Made by a program: the position numbers and the translations under genes. From contig NW_027041824.1 in assembly GCF_033297395.1 (NCBI RefSeq), positions 2,013,687 through 2,077,686 of the forward strand: a stretch of DNA of 64,000 bases, given 5' to 3'. The notes under the pieces were generated by a model, which worked only from the letters and a program-made list of their open reading frames with translations, was not told where the DNA came from and did no database searches. Of this stretch, positions 47,189-57,895 are shown piece by piece (the stretch's first letter is position 1; each line of letters opens with the position of its first letter). Source of the stretch: Canariomyces notabilis (lineage: Eukaryota; Ascomycota; Sordariomycetes; Sordariales; Chaetomiaceae).

Positions 47189-47592
47189 GAACCCATTCTC
47201 GGGAACGAACTGAAGATACCCTAACCCTGTAACTGGAGTTTTACGGTGGCTTTCTTTACATTTCCGCTGGATTGGCTGTTTACATTGTGTTGATCCTGGA
47301 GTGAGTCGTCACGAATTAGTCCATCAAACATACGCTCCATCTTCGCTTCACGCAGTTTTACATTATTATGAGCAAAAAGACAGGCGGATGATCATCGTTG
47401 CATTGCTTCAAGTTGTGTGGGTAGGAGACACAGTGCGATATCAGCGGAGATTCCGGTTAGACACTGTGCTGGCCCGCCAAAGTTTAAGCACCAGTGGGCT
47501 TCCTGCTTGATTTCTTTCACCTGTGATCCTCTGGAGCACCGTACAACTGCCACCTTCTACCTCGTCCCGCCAGCCGATTCCCGGAAGCTACC
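47189..47592. other. Short intergenic region between amidase and Clr5-domain gene
   Basis: About 400 nt between genes on the same strand. It would carry the amidase 3' UTR and the downstream promoter. I see no further features. Confidence 0.5.
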
Positions 47593-49852
47593 ATGGTCTA
47601 CAATTGGGATGCCCATAGAGAGATATGCCGCCGCTTATTTGTTGAAGAGAAGAAGTCGCTAGATGAGGTTGTTGAGTATATGCGAGAGCACTATGACTTT
47701 ACTCCGAGGTGAGTTTTGGCTTCCCGACTTCACAATTGCATACCTTCACGTCTGGCCCGCCGTACCGATACCGGACGACCCCATCTACCGCTGGACAGCC
47801 CGGTATTTGTCTGACCCTCCGTATATCTTTACCGACCCGACTGAGCCGCACATCTCATCCCGACCTGCCAAGCATCGCATTTGACTCTGAGTGCTCAGGG
47901 CTAATCATGGGCCGCGTCATTGTAGTCGACGCTCCTTTCAGGCAACCTTTTCCAGATGGGGCTTTACCCACAGAGGGCCTCCAGTGTACACGAACGAGGA
48001 GCTTGTCGCCCGCGTGCGAGAATTATGGGAGCGGAATCTGACCCAGAAGGAGATGCTTCGCGTCCTCGCAGAGGAAGGCTATGATATCAACGACCGGAAC
48101 CTAGCGCGACTTCGGACCAAGCATGGACTGCTCCTTCGGGTCCCGGTGCTACCGTTGCGCGGTCAAAGCGCAGACCGTGGTGACAGTATTGACGCGGAAG
48201 ACCACCAGGACGACGGAGAACACGGCGATCAGAGCGAGAGAGGACAAGAAGACATCGACGGCACATCTGACGGCCACGGGATGAGTGGATTTTCACCTGC
48301 CGATGCACAGGTCCAAAACGAGACTTTTGAGGCCTTTCGTCAGGCCTACAGGGAGGAGAGGAAACGGCGCCTAGAAGCTGAGTACTACGAGAGATGGGCC
48401 GCAAAGAAGCGACGTCGGCATACGAAACCCTATGCTGGCCTGCCCGCTGATCCCCCCGGGCCGCCTCGTTTCCCATCCGAGACGACTCTTGCGGAAGCCA
48501 AGGAGATTCTACAACTGGACGCAGCTGCCTACCGGACGGTCAGAGATAAGTTTTACGCCATTTGTGAAAATGCAGGCGTTGTTAAAAAGACGCTTGCCGG
48601 GCCTGAAAAGTGGGAGGCGCTCAAGGACCAGCTGGTCCGTGAGAGCATGCATCTTCGCGCCGCCATGTGGGATCCCACCGACATGGAGCAAAAGAAGCTT
48701 GCCATCGATATCATTGCTTGCGACGTGACCAAAAGAATCAGAACGGCAAATAGTGCTATATCTCTCCCCGAAGCCAAGACCATCCTCGGTCTGAACCCAG
48801 AACAAGCGAGAGAGCTCCGCGAGGCCTTCTGCGACATCTTGGCCAAAGAAAAGTTCACGGCCAAGCTCGAAGAAGGCCTGGAGTACTTCGAGGCGCTCAA
48901 GCAGAAATGGATCGCTGAATCGGAACTGCTCAGCCGTGTGGTGGCGTCCGAGCATACTGACCCGGATTACCGTCGCAAGATGAAGGCCATCAATGTGATA
49001 TGCCGTAATGCATCGAATAGATACCGAGATGAGAAGATCCGCCTAAGCAAACCGCAACCGGATCCGAAGCCGGTCAGACAGAGAGTGCCGAAGCCCAAGA
49101 AAGCAACAAATCCAGCTCGGAAGCCACCTACACAGGCCGTCACGAGCCCGGCGAGGTCGAGATCATCAGCTGCAGCAGTGACGCCGGCGCAGGAAGTTGC
49201 GCAGGCATCCGCACAAGCATCTGCACAGGCACCCGCACAGGGGACTCCTGGGGATGCTCCCGTGGAAACTCCTGCCGAGACGCCGGCACCAGCGCCTCAG
49301 CCCCGGAAGCGGGGACGGCCAAAAGGCAGCAAAACCAAGAAGGCACTCCCGCTGACGGAAGCTCGTCTGGTATTGGCAGACGCGCCAGAATCTCTGGCTG
49401 GCCAGGAATCGATGGGCGCTCAACGTGGTGACAACACGCTCCTTGCATCCCAGGTACATGACTCCTTTCTGGATGGGCCATATGAGCAGGGCTATGATGT
49501 TGCAGCGCAGCAATCCAAGCCCGGCCAGCAGGCGGCACCGTCCGGCGCCATCGCCGTCTTCTTCCGGCTGCGTCCCGAATCGGCTGCCATGTTTCCGGGC
49601 ATTCCTACGCAGTGGATATGCCCGCTCAGCTCGCCGAGCATCGCTGAGGTGCGGGCGGCCGCCGTCGAGAAGGCACCAGGTGCCGTGTGCCTGGGGGTCG
49701 AGGGCATTATCAAAGATGGCAAAGGGGGCGAGCTGCCGCTGCCAGTGAGTGACGAGGCAGAGCTGGTCACTTACCTGCAGCATGTCCAGGGCTATGGGGC
49801 GCCAACGTTTAATGTCCATATTGCGCCTCGCGGGCCTAGACAATGGGAGTAG
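47593..49852 (+). CDS. Clr5-domain protein with tandem helical repeat, AT-hook and unknown C-terminal domain
   Basis: Two exons (47593-47708 and 47926-49852) with a 217-nt intron (donor GTGAGT, branch GGGCTAATC, acceptor TGTAG) give 680 residues. The splice joins the halves of a Clr5 domain: WDAHREICRRLFVEEKKSLD, then SRRSFQATFSRWGF (~5-52), an N-terminal module common in fungal nuclear proteins. Next comes YTNEELVARVRELWERNLTQ, another helical DNA-binding-like segment. Residues ~226-311 and ~318-406 are two copies of one repeat, starting TLAEAKEILQL and SLPEAKTILGL. A Lys/Pro/Ala-rich linker with QASAQA units leads to an AT-hook (RKRGRPKGS, 499-507). The last 100 residues form a compact-looking domain (AVFFRLRPESAAMFPG, then FNVHIAPRG). 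It is probably chromatin- or DNA-associated. The specific role is unknown. Confidence 0.85.
49188..49255 (+). repeat. GCxCAG-type minisatellite encoding Ala/Gln/Pro linker
   Basis: About five imperfect 12-nt units encode alternating AQAS/AQAP in the linker before the AT-hook of the Clr5-domain protein. Confidence 0.6.
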
Positions 49853-50301
49853 CATGCTTTGGCCTGAACTGTGTCCGGCCGGGTAGCGGGAGTTGATGGA
49901 ATGTGCTGTATTGTCTACTTGGAGAAGATGCCCTTGTTGTGGTAATGCAGATAAAATAATACTGTGCATTCAACGCCAAAACCATGTACTAATGCCATGC
50001 CTGAGACTTTCTCATTATCATCTTAACCATTGCGGTGCTTAAGCTGTGGTGCATGTTTGTTTGAGTAGCGGGATGCCATGCCGCCTTCGGGTTGTCGAGG
50101 TTCCTGCACTTCAGCGGGGCCGCAATGCTGCAACTTCACTTTTTTTCCGCTGTCGCCGGCCCGCCAAGCATTCTTGACAATCCGCTTCAACAACCCTCGG
50201 GCAACAACTTCCAAAGCAGTCGGCGATACGGCATGTGGCTCACATAGCCTCTAAATCAAGAGCGCGACACCAATTGATCCTCGACAACGCCGATCCGAGC
50301 C
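49853..50301. other. Intergenic between Clr5-domain gene and DLD1
   Basis: About 450 nt. It holds the 3' end of the upstream gene and the DLD1 promoter. ATAAAATAATA near 49950 could be part of a polyadenylation signal. No gene was seen. Confidence 0.45.
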
Positions 50302-52474
50302 ATGTCGCGGCTCGCGGGCAGGACGCCCAAGGGCCTGGGCCAGACTTTGAGGGCTTCGGCTTCAGTCGGAGCTCGACGGCCGACATGTCTCGCCCTCGCC
50401 CTCGGTACCGTGCCGGCCATGGCGCGCTACTCGTCGACAGAGAACAACAACTTACCTAGGTCAACCGGACCGTCATTCAAGGGCCAGCTGACGCACAGCA
50501 TCATGAAGCGGTTAGCCCAGGAAAGGGAGGATTTGGAACGCCTGGCCAGGACACGGCCCCAATCGAGCGTGGCGAAGAACTTTACTCTCACTTTTGGTAG
50601 GGACGGAATCCGCGACCGAGTACTGTCACTCGCAGCCCTGAGTTAACCAAAGAATAAAATTCCAACAGTCATCTTCTTCGTCGGTTCCGTCTGCTACTTC
50701 CTCGGCACCAAGTACCCGCGCGATGTCGACCCCAACTCGACCCTACCCTTAAGCGCAACACGACCGCCGAGGCACAAAGTTGCGCCTGCCCATCTCGAGT
50801 CCGCATGGGCCGACTTTGTCGAAATCGTGGGCCAGGAGAACGTCAGCACCCTTGAGGACGACATCGAGCAGCACGCCACGTCGGAGTGGTCCTCACATCA
50901 GTCCGACCCCTCCCACAAGCCCTTCTGCGTCGTCTACCCGTCCACGACCGACGAGGTGTCTCGCATCATGAAGGTGTGTCACCTCCGGCAGATCCCCGTC
51001 GTCGGCTACAGCGGGGGCACCAGCCTCGAGGGCCACTACACGCCCACACGGGGCGGCATCTGCGTCGACTTTAGCCGCATGAACAAGATTGTCGCGCTGC
51101 ACAAGGACGACCTGGACGTGGTGGTGCAGCCGGGCGTCGGGTGGGAGGAGCTCAACGAGCACCTGGCCGAGCACAACCTGTTTTTCCCGCCCGACCCGGG
51201 CCCGGGCGCCCGCATCGGCGGCATGATCGGCACGGGCTGCAGCGGGACCAACGCGTACCGCTACGGCACCATGCGCGAGTGGGTGCTTTCCCTCACCGTC
51301 GTGCTCGCCGACGGCACCGTCATCAAGACGCGGCAGCGCCCGCGCAAGAGCAGCGCCGGCTACGACCTCACCCGCCTCTTCGTCGGGTCCGAGGGCACCC
51401 TGGGCCTCGTGACGGAAGCGACGCTCAAGCTGTGCGTCGCCCCCGCGGCCACGTCGGTCGCCGTCGCCAGCTTCCCCTCGGTGCGCCACGCGGCCGAGTG
51501 CGTGGCGCGCGTCGTGGCCGACGGCGTCCCCGTCGCCGCCGTCGAGATTCTCGACGACGACCAGATGCGCTTCATTAACGCCGCGGGCGCCACGACGCGG
51601 CCCTGGCGCGAGGCCCCGACCATCTTCTTCAAGTTTGCCGGCACGCCCGCCGGAGTAAAAGAGCAGGTCGACATTGTGCGTGGGCTGGCCCGCCGCACGG
51701 GGGGCCAGTCGTTCGAGTTTGCCCGCGACGACCAGGAGCAGCGCGAGCTGTGGAGCGCCAGGAAGGAGGCGCTCTGGAGCACCATGAGCCAGCGGCGCCA
51801 GGGCGACCACGTCTGGACGGGCGACGTGGCCGTGCCCATGAGCAGGCTGCCCGACATTATTGAGCAGACCAAGAAGGATCTGAAGAATTCGGGTCTGACT
51901 AGCTCTATTGTGGGACATGTTGGGGACGGGAATTTCCATAGTGCGTTTCCCCACACCCCCTCTTTCACCCGCTTAACATTGCATGGAGTGAAGCGGTACA
52001 CGGACTAACTGCGAGGTTTTACGTATAGTTATCCTACTGTACAATGACGCTGAGCGGAAGCTGGCCGAGGACTGCGTCCACCGCATGGTGAAGCGGGCGG
52101 TGGAGATGGAAGGGACTGTGACGGTAGGCCCCGCCGTCCTGACTGACGCTTTGATCTAGGATTTGGATCTGTCTACCAGGGCCGCAGCTGACGGTATTAT
52201 TAGGGTGAACACGGAGTCGGCCTCGTCAAGCGCGATTACCTACCCCACGAGCTGGGCGAGAGCACGGTAGATGCCATGAGAAAGGTGAGCAAGAACAAGA
52301 ACCGCCAAACTGCGGCAGTTTCCCTGCTATAACACCTCCCCGATTAACCGCCTGCTAATCTGTAATTCCCAAACTGTCCAGATTAAAGCTGCCTTTGACC
52401 CACTCTGTCTGCTCAACTGCGACAAGGTTGTCCGTGTGCAGAAGCCTGCCCGCGGGGAGGTGACTGAGTGGTGA
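50302..52474 (+). CDS. DLD1: Mitochondrial D-lactate dehydrogenase (cytochrome)
   Basis: Five exons (50302-50596, 50669-51940, 52029-52123, 52204-52284, 52382-52474) give 611 residues, and all phases agree. The N-terminus is basic and Ser/Ala-rich (MSRLAGRTPKGLGQTLRASA), fitting mitochondrial import. Residues ~97-111 (FVIFFVGSVCYFLG) form one membrane segment. The FAD-binding PCMH domain has PSTTDEVSRIM, VGYSGGTSLEGH (~215), DFSRMNKI and PPDPGPGARIGGM. The C-terminal FAD-linked oxidase domain has SIVGHVGDGNFH and the diagnostic GEHGVGLVKRDY (555-566), ending in FDPLCLLNCDKVV. The enzyme oxidises D-lactate to pyruvate and passes electrons to cytochrome c in the intermembrane space. The last three exons are short and carry essential cofactor motifs, so correct splicing of this end decides activity. 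It is convergent with WC-2. Confidence 0.95.
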
Positions 52475-52789
52475 TAGTAGCCATGTATAATGTGTACTTC
52501 TACATCCCGCCTAACTTGGAGGTCAATATGTATGACGCTGCCTTTGTTCAGCTTCCTGTGTCTCATCAGTTGTTGAGATATAAGATTTGCTGATATCGCG
52601 GATGATGCGATATCTGGTACAAATTGGTACATATTGGTTGGTGATATGTTTTCCCCAATGCACAAATTGGCCGGGCGTCCCTAGGCCTGCCGCAGCGGGG
52701 TGAGGTTGACCTTCTGGAGCCTCGGTGGCATACGGACACAGCCTCATGGGGGTATCAGCTTGTTACAACATCCAAATATACACACAATA
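52475..52789. other. Convergent 3' intergenic region of DLD1 and WC-2
   Basis: Only 315 nt separate the two stop codons, so the 3' UTRs probably overlap or nearly touch. ATAATG/ATATAAG words occur, but no confident polyadenylation signal can be assigned. Confidence 0.5.
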
Positions 52790-54313
52790 TCACGACCCTT
52801 GACCGGTGAATTCGGTACCCAGCTGGTGGTGCTCAGAGCCGCCTGCACCTCCATGATTGCCACCCTTTTTCTTCTCCCTCTTCGCCCAGCGGAGCCCGCA
52901 AGCATTGCAGAGTGTCTTTGGGCCACTTGGTCCCTTCCTCCATTCGGGAGACTCCAGTGTGCCTGAAGAGCAAGGGTTAGCGTTGGCATACACACTAGTT
53001 GACTAGCTTTGGGGCTCGGGGGTGTTGAAGCGGGGCCTTACCGCAATCCGTGCATACGTATTCCTCGGCCACCTTGATTTTCTTCTTCTTCTCCCCTCCG
53101 CGGCCGTCTCTATCGACCGGAATGGCAATGCCAGCGTCCCCCTTGATCAGGGCCGGACTGGCATTGCCAGCTATGATGCCCCGGCTTCTCTCTCCCTCCT
53201 GGTACCTGAGACCAGTGAGCATCTCGATCGTGTCGCCTGGTCCGATCGACGGGGCTCCAACCCCCATTCCCTCGGGCTGTCCCGTGTCGTGGGATGGGCG
53301 CCTATTATAGGGGGAAACGGGGGGATCCATGCCCGCATGGGATGACTCCTGACTCAAGGACCACGCCCTGTGATATTCCTCGGTCTCGTCCTGCTCGTCC
53401 TTCTTGAGCTCGGCAATCTTCCGCTTCAACCGCTCGTTCTCCATCTTGTGCTCGAGGAACGAATCCAGCAGGGCCGCGTTCCTGGTGGGATAGGGCCTAG
53501 CCATCATGAAGACGGCTTGGCAGAAAGGCGTCTGGTTAGTCGGGTTGGGCGCATACTTGGCCGCCGCAATGTGGGCGTGGCCGACTGCCTCGAAGACGGT
53601 GTAGCGCCCATCCTTCCTCCTGAGCCTGTAAAAGATGCGAAACGGAATGCCCGATGCTATCGACTCGTTCAGCTCCGAGGTGAGCAGGCCCACGTCGTCC
53701 GGATGCAGCAGGTCCCGCAGGAATACGCCGCGCAGCTCGGACGGCTTGTAGCCTGTCAGACGCTCGGCGCTTAGCGAGGCGTGCTTGATCCTGCCGTTGG
53801 CGTCAAGGATGTGCAGTAAGTCGTGCAGCTCCCCTATCACCTTGGCGGGCCAGTTGCGGCGCCTGGTGAACTCGGTCAAGGCGCCCGCAGTGCCTGGATT
53901 TCCGGGAGCAAGAGTCTCGCGTGGCGGAGGGCGCACATCAGACGACCTGCTCGCCGAGTCATCGGGAGAGAAGGTGGACTGCTGGTCCGGGGTCGCCGTC
54001 GACCCCGGAGGAAAGAGTTGGACCGTCCTCGGCGTGAACGACTGTGGTTGTGGTTTGTTGGATTGGGCGCTCATTGGCACGTTGTCTTCAAAGGGGGTGT
54101 ATATCGTGCGGTCCAGCAGCGACATGGCATCGCTTGGATCGGCGTTCATCTACATTTGGCCACACAAGACGGGGTCAGGTCAGTGTGACGACTTGCCCTG
54201 GGCGAACGAAGAGAAATCAAGCGGCGGACCTGCGGGGTTGATAACTCAGAGCCCGCGTCTACCGGCATTCCATAGCCGAACAGGCTGGGAGGCAGAGCGG
54301 CCCCGTAAGACAT
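52790..54313 (-). CDS. wc-2: White collar-2 blue-light/clock transcription factor
   Basis: Main exon 54149-53042 and last exon 52962-52790 give 426 residues, plus a first exon from the ATG at 54313. The first donor is uncertain: GTAGAC at 54262 or GTCCGC at 54229. Both keep frame and give 443 or 454 residues. Counted from the internal Met at 54149, a PAS domain spans ~108-220 (LLHILDANGRIKHASLSAER, then YRLRRKDGRYTVFEAVGHAH). A Lys/Glu-rich helix follows at ~226-256. The C-terminal GATA finger is C366-X2-C369-X18-C388-X2-C391, split by the last intron right after TDC. The flavin cysteine motif of LOV domains is absent, as expected for WC-2. WC-2 pairs with the photoreceptor WC-1 and drives light-responsive and clock genes in the nucleus. 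The protein is shorter than I recall for Neurospora WC-2 (about 530). Confidence 0.93.
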
Positions 54314-55108
54314 GACGGTGGCAACTTGCAAGCAGCCTCAGCAGGATGGTGTCGGTGTCGGTATCGGTAGCTGGCTAGATTGCAGCTTGGGAAACAAGAA
54401 CCCTGGGGCTAAGCAGTGTAGCAGCATATTAAGTGTATTAACTGGCTCAGACTGGTTTAAGAAGTAATGCTTCTGGCGATGCGCATTATCGGTCAAGACA
54501 AGATGACGGAAATGAGCAAGGTCGCCGCCCAACAAAACAGCGACCGTCAAGCTCTGGACGCATCTAGACGGAAAGACAGAGGACTCGGAGTCGTTTCGTC
54601 AAGGGACTTGACGATCAAAGTAGCCCGCGGGGCATGAGCGGGGGTTTGTGCGATTTATGGGGGGGAAAGGGAAGATGGGATTTACTGTGTTGCAGGATGG
54701 GAATCTTTACCTCCCCACTCTTCAGCATGCTCGCCACTAACAGCCCACAGCCGACAGCCCAACAAACAAAGCTTCCGGCAGTGACCAGACCACAAACGGG
54801 AAGGTCTTGAAGTTTGGGCTTCATCAACCCCGTTGGCATGTGTAATGCCTAGGTACCTAAAGAGCCTAGGTACTCTTCTTATACGAGGAGAGTTCGGCTC
54901 TCTTCCAGGTTCTTTTGCTCAGCAATGCGAGGCGATCACAAGGAAATCTCGAAATGGTCTAGAACATGCCGTCCCGGCGCGGCCCGGGCGGAATGTTTGA
55001 ATTGTCCATCGGAGTGCAACGCAAAATCAACCGTCACTCAACGATCGAACTGTCTTTGGCTACCCAGTGAGCGCTAACTTCATTAAAACCATCCCGGTTT
55101 TCCCTGAG
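54314..55108. other. WC-2 promoter and 3' side of the small acidic protein gene
   Basis: About 800 nt. A pair of CCTAGGTAC elements is at 54847-54872. Otherwise no feature is seen, and no GATA-type autoregulatory cluster is obvious. Confidence 0.5.
54845..54874. repeat. Paired CCTAGGTAC elements
   Basis: CCTAGGTACCTAAAGAG is followed directly by CCTAGGTAC. The two copies sit about 540 nt upstream of the WC-2 start. The same word recurs in other gaps of the window. Confidence 0.6.
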
Positions 55109-55980
55109 TTACTGCACGAACTTGCTGGCCATCCCAAGCAATCCTCCGAAACCGCCACTCCCTTGTGAGGACCCGCTCCCATAACTCTTCAGATACATCT
55201 TGAGCGCCAGCTCCCCGGCCTTCATGACCGCACTCTGCTTGTCCTCACCAGCTGCTACATTCCCCTTCGCCGCTTGCTGGTCAAACAGTTTGGCCGCTTG
55301 TGCCATGGCCAATCCCACGAACACGCTCTGGCTCTGGCTCTGTCCCTTTTGGTCGCCCGAGGTGAACAATTTGAGGGCCTGAACAGCGGCTGCCGAGCCC
55401 AGCTGGGACGCGGACGTGGAGCCCGAGTCGGCCTCGGAGCCGCCAAAGAGTTTACGGTGGGATTTGACCGCGTCTATTCCGCCGTTATCAGCATGCATGT
55501 CACAGACGAGGTAGGCAGATGGTGAAGGGAAGACTGGGGAGCACAGGGCGAGACACGCACCCTCTTCATCAATGTCCTCCTCAGCAACCTGCTGCTTGTT
55601 TTGGATCACTTTGCCCAGAATGTCGGAAAAGAAGTTCGAGTCATCATCCTTGGCGTTGCTGGCCGCGTGGTGGGCTGCGTTGTGGACGAGCTTGTCGTCG
55701 TCCTCGTCATCTGGGTGGGAATAGCCACCAACCGCCGGGTACGCACCGCCGTGAGTGGCTGCACGGGTAAGGTGGATGGTTAGCAGGCACGCCTGAGCGA
55801 TACAGGGCGTAGAGGACGAGGAGAGGGTGTACCGTTACCGCCTGTATGGTGCTGGCCTGAGAGTCAATGAGAGTGATTAGCTGACTCTGCTAGGTCAAGG
55901 GGACGTCTGGCGTAGCTACCTTGACGCTCATCGTCGTCGCCAAATACCTTCTCCACCGCTTTATTCAGGAGCTTATCCAT
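55109..55980 (-). CDS. Small acidic protein resembling fungal beta-flanking protein
   Basis: Four exons (55980-55920, 55856-55833, 55758-55561, 55473-55109) give 215 residues; exon 2 is a 24-nt microexon coding for GQHHTGGN. All phases match and introns have GT/AG ends. The N-terminus is MDKLLNKAVEKVFGDDDE. The middle has HPDDEDDDKLVHNAAHHAAS, DDDSNFFSDILGKVIQNK and EEDIDEEDAVKSHRKLFGG. The C-terminus is Ala-rich and helical (SAAAVQALKLF, then AMAQAAKLFDQ, KAGELALKMYLKSYG) and ends in a Gly-rich tail. This pattern resembles fungal proteins annotated as beta-flanking proteins, whose function is poorly known. No signal peptide or membrane segment is seen. The gene model is good; the role is open. 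Confidence 0.8.
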
Positions 55981-56757
55981 GTTCAACGTCTGGAGATTCA
56001 GAGATAAGTAGGAATAAGAGACAACAAGCGTCCACGGTATGCTTCTACAAAGGAAGGGGTTCGAGAAGTGCGAAGGTGCGAAGGGAGAAGCCGAGGATAG
56101 GAGAATGGAGCAACTGGAGATGGCGGGGTAAATCAGGCAAGCTAGCTGCAGGAGGTGAGGTGAAACCACTACCCCTCAATACTCCAATGAGATGCTCCCC
56201 ATAAGGCTTCTGCTGCGCAAGGCTACTCCAAAGTCAGGGAAAACCAACCATACAGCATGCCTGCTAGAGGGCACATCGCGGGTAGATTCTAGCATTGGGC
56301 AGTCAGGTGGCACCGATGTTGCCCGTACTATTTCCACTATGGCGACTCCGCACGTTGCCCGAGTAGACCTAATCAAAAGGGGAAGCAGTATCGTAGGCGA
56401 GTCTCGGGGCGGAGTCCGTCCTCTGGTGTATCTTCTGGTCTAGCATCTGCCTGTTCTTTATCACGTCAATCTTTTTTGCCTCAAGCCCCAAACACTTTCG
56501 ATCCCGGATAGTTGCTGGAGCGACTTTCCCGCGGTCCTGCAAGACCGCTGTTAGCCGTCGATATAAGGTACTGTAGCTGTTGACTTGAGCTTACCGTCAA
56601 GTGATTAAAGCAAACAGCCGACGTGTCTTATGCCCCTTCGATGACACGACGGCTGTCTTTTTTTCATGACACCCTTGCCATAGTATCCAGCCAGCCCAGG
56701 CTAGACAAAAGCTCTCAGAGCCCTCTTGCTCATAGCATCAGCCATCTTCGCCTCACT
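55981..56757. other. Intergenic between acidic-protein gene and Y14 gene
   Basis: About 780 nt. It is the promoter of the acidic-protein gene and 3' region of the Y14 gene. An 83-codon frame at 56192-56443 has no domain. Nothing else is seen. Confidence 0.5.
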
Positions 56758-57344
56758 TCACAAAACATCCTCCTTTCCGCCGCCTGGACTCCGGCTTCGA
56801 CTCCTTCCGCTCCTTGCCCCACGGGTGGATGCTCTTGCCGGACCGCTCCCACCTCCGGGCCGCGTATTCGCCTTGCCTGGCGGGGGACGCACAAACGCAA
56901 AGTCCACATTCACTGTCTGATCCAGCAGTTGCGTTCCGTTGGCGCCATCAATGGCTGCCCTCGCCTCCTCCAGAGTCGTGTACTCAATCAGCGCGTAGCC
57001 CTGAAACCCACCCACATATCAGCACCGAATCTCTCAAGAGAACCGCCTGAACTATAAAACCAATAGTAACAGCATACCTTGACGTAGCCCGTCCTCCGGT
57101 CCAGGTTCAAATGTACGTTCCGGATCTCGCCAAACTCGCCAAACTTGTCGTGGATGGCCTCCTCGTCGGCCTCCTCGTGTACGTTGGTCACCATGATGAT
57201 CCAACCTTCGATTGAACGCACCGCCGTCGCCTTGGTCTGTGTCTGCATCGCCGCGAGCTTTGCTGAGCTGTTGTCGTTTGCTGACGACGAGGCGCCCGCG
57301 TCAAGAGCCTGAGGCTCGTCGAGTTCCATTTCGTCGGCAGGCAT
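56758..57344 (-). CDS. Y14/RBM8A exon-junction-complex RNA-binding protein
   Basis: Two exons (57344-57078 and 57000-56758) give 169 residues, the typical size. The 77-nt intron has GTATGC and TTTCAG ends and splits RTGYVK from GYALIEY, the RNP1 motif. A single RRM runs from ~44 to ~130 (GWIIMVTNVHEEADEEAIHD, FGEIRNVHLNLDRR, YALIEYTTLEEARAAI, VNVDFAFVRPP). The acidic N-terminus (MPADEMELDEPQ) and Arg/Ser/Gly-rich tail (RSGRSRSRSPGGG) also match Y14. In the family the RRM face binds Mago rather than RNA, and the Y14-Mago pair locks the exon junction complex on spliced mRNA in the nucleus. It is absent from budding yeast, so its presence fits an intron-rich fungus. It diverges from RAD50 across 551 nt. 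Confidence 0.95.
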
Positions 57345-57895
57345 TTTGGGTCGTCTGCTTGGTTCAGTCTCTCGTAGCTGTTTGGATGAGGGGTCGGGGT
57401 ATAGGATTGGAGATGTGCGCGAATGCGGCTCCTAATATTCATGGGAATCGGTGCTGGTTGGTGCCCGGGCCGAGTAGCAACTAGGAAATGTGGTGAGCTT
57501 GGGTTGGGATGGGATGGTTGAGTCCAATTCAGTCCAATTCGAGGGGCTCGCTGCAACGCAAGTGGAATTCTCGGCGAAAAGAAGTGGGCCCAGCCATTGT
57601 GCTGCATTGACGGTCTAGTTCGCGGCCCCACCAGGCCGCTGCTGCCTGGGCTCAGGTCCCGTGAAGACGCGACAAGCACTTTCCAAGACCCCTGTCCTTC
57701 CACTAGAACTCGCGACTACAACGCGTCTCGGCAGCACTTCAGCGACCTCAACGGCTGTCCAGTCCCTGCGTCACACATTTCGGACTCCTCTAGCTTTTCA
57801 TCCTGCGTTTGCGAAACCGACGTGTGCATGGAATATCGCCTTATGGAATACATTGTCCACAGCCGCACTTCCCACAGTCCCCACACAACAACGCC
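57345..57895. promoter_or_regulatory. Bidirectional promoter region of Y14 and RAD50
   Basis: 551 nt separate the two start codons. The region includes two tandem AGTCCAATTC units at about 57519-57540, which contain CCAAT. No TATA box is obvious on either side. A promoter role follows from gene orientation. Confidence 0.6.
57519..57541. repeat. Tandem AGTCCAATTC with CCAAT core
   Basis: Two adjacent copies of AGTCCAATTC, each holding CCAAT, the binding core of the fungal CBC/HAP complex. They lie about 180 nt upstream of the Y14 start. Confidence 0.55.

Noticed and set aside
50893..51954. 353-codon minus-strand frame opposite the D-lactate dehydrogenase exon
   Set aside because: It is a shadow of a GC-rich gene: third-position G/C removes stop codons on the opposite strand. 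The translation is His/Arg/Gly/Ala-rich and shows no domain.
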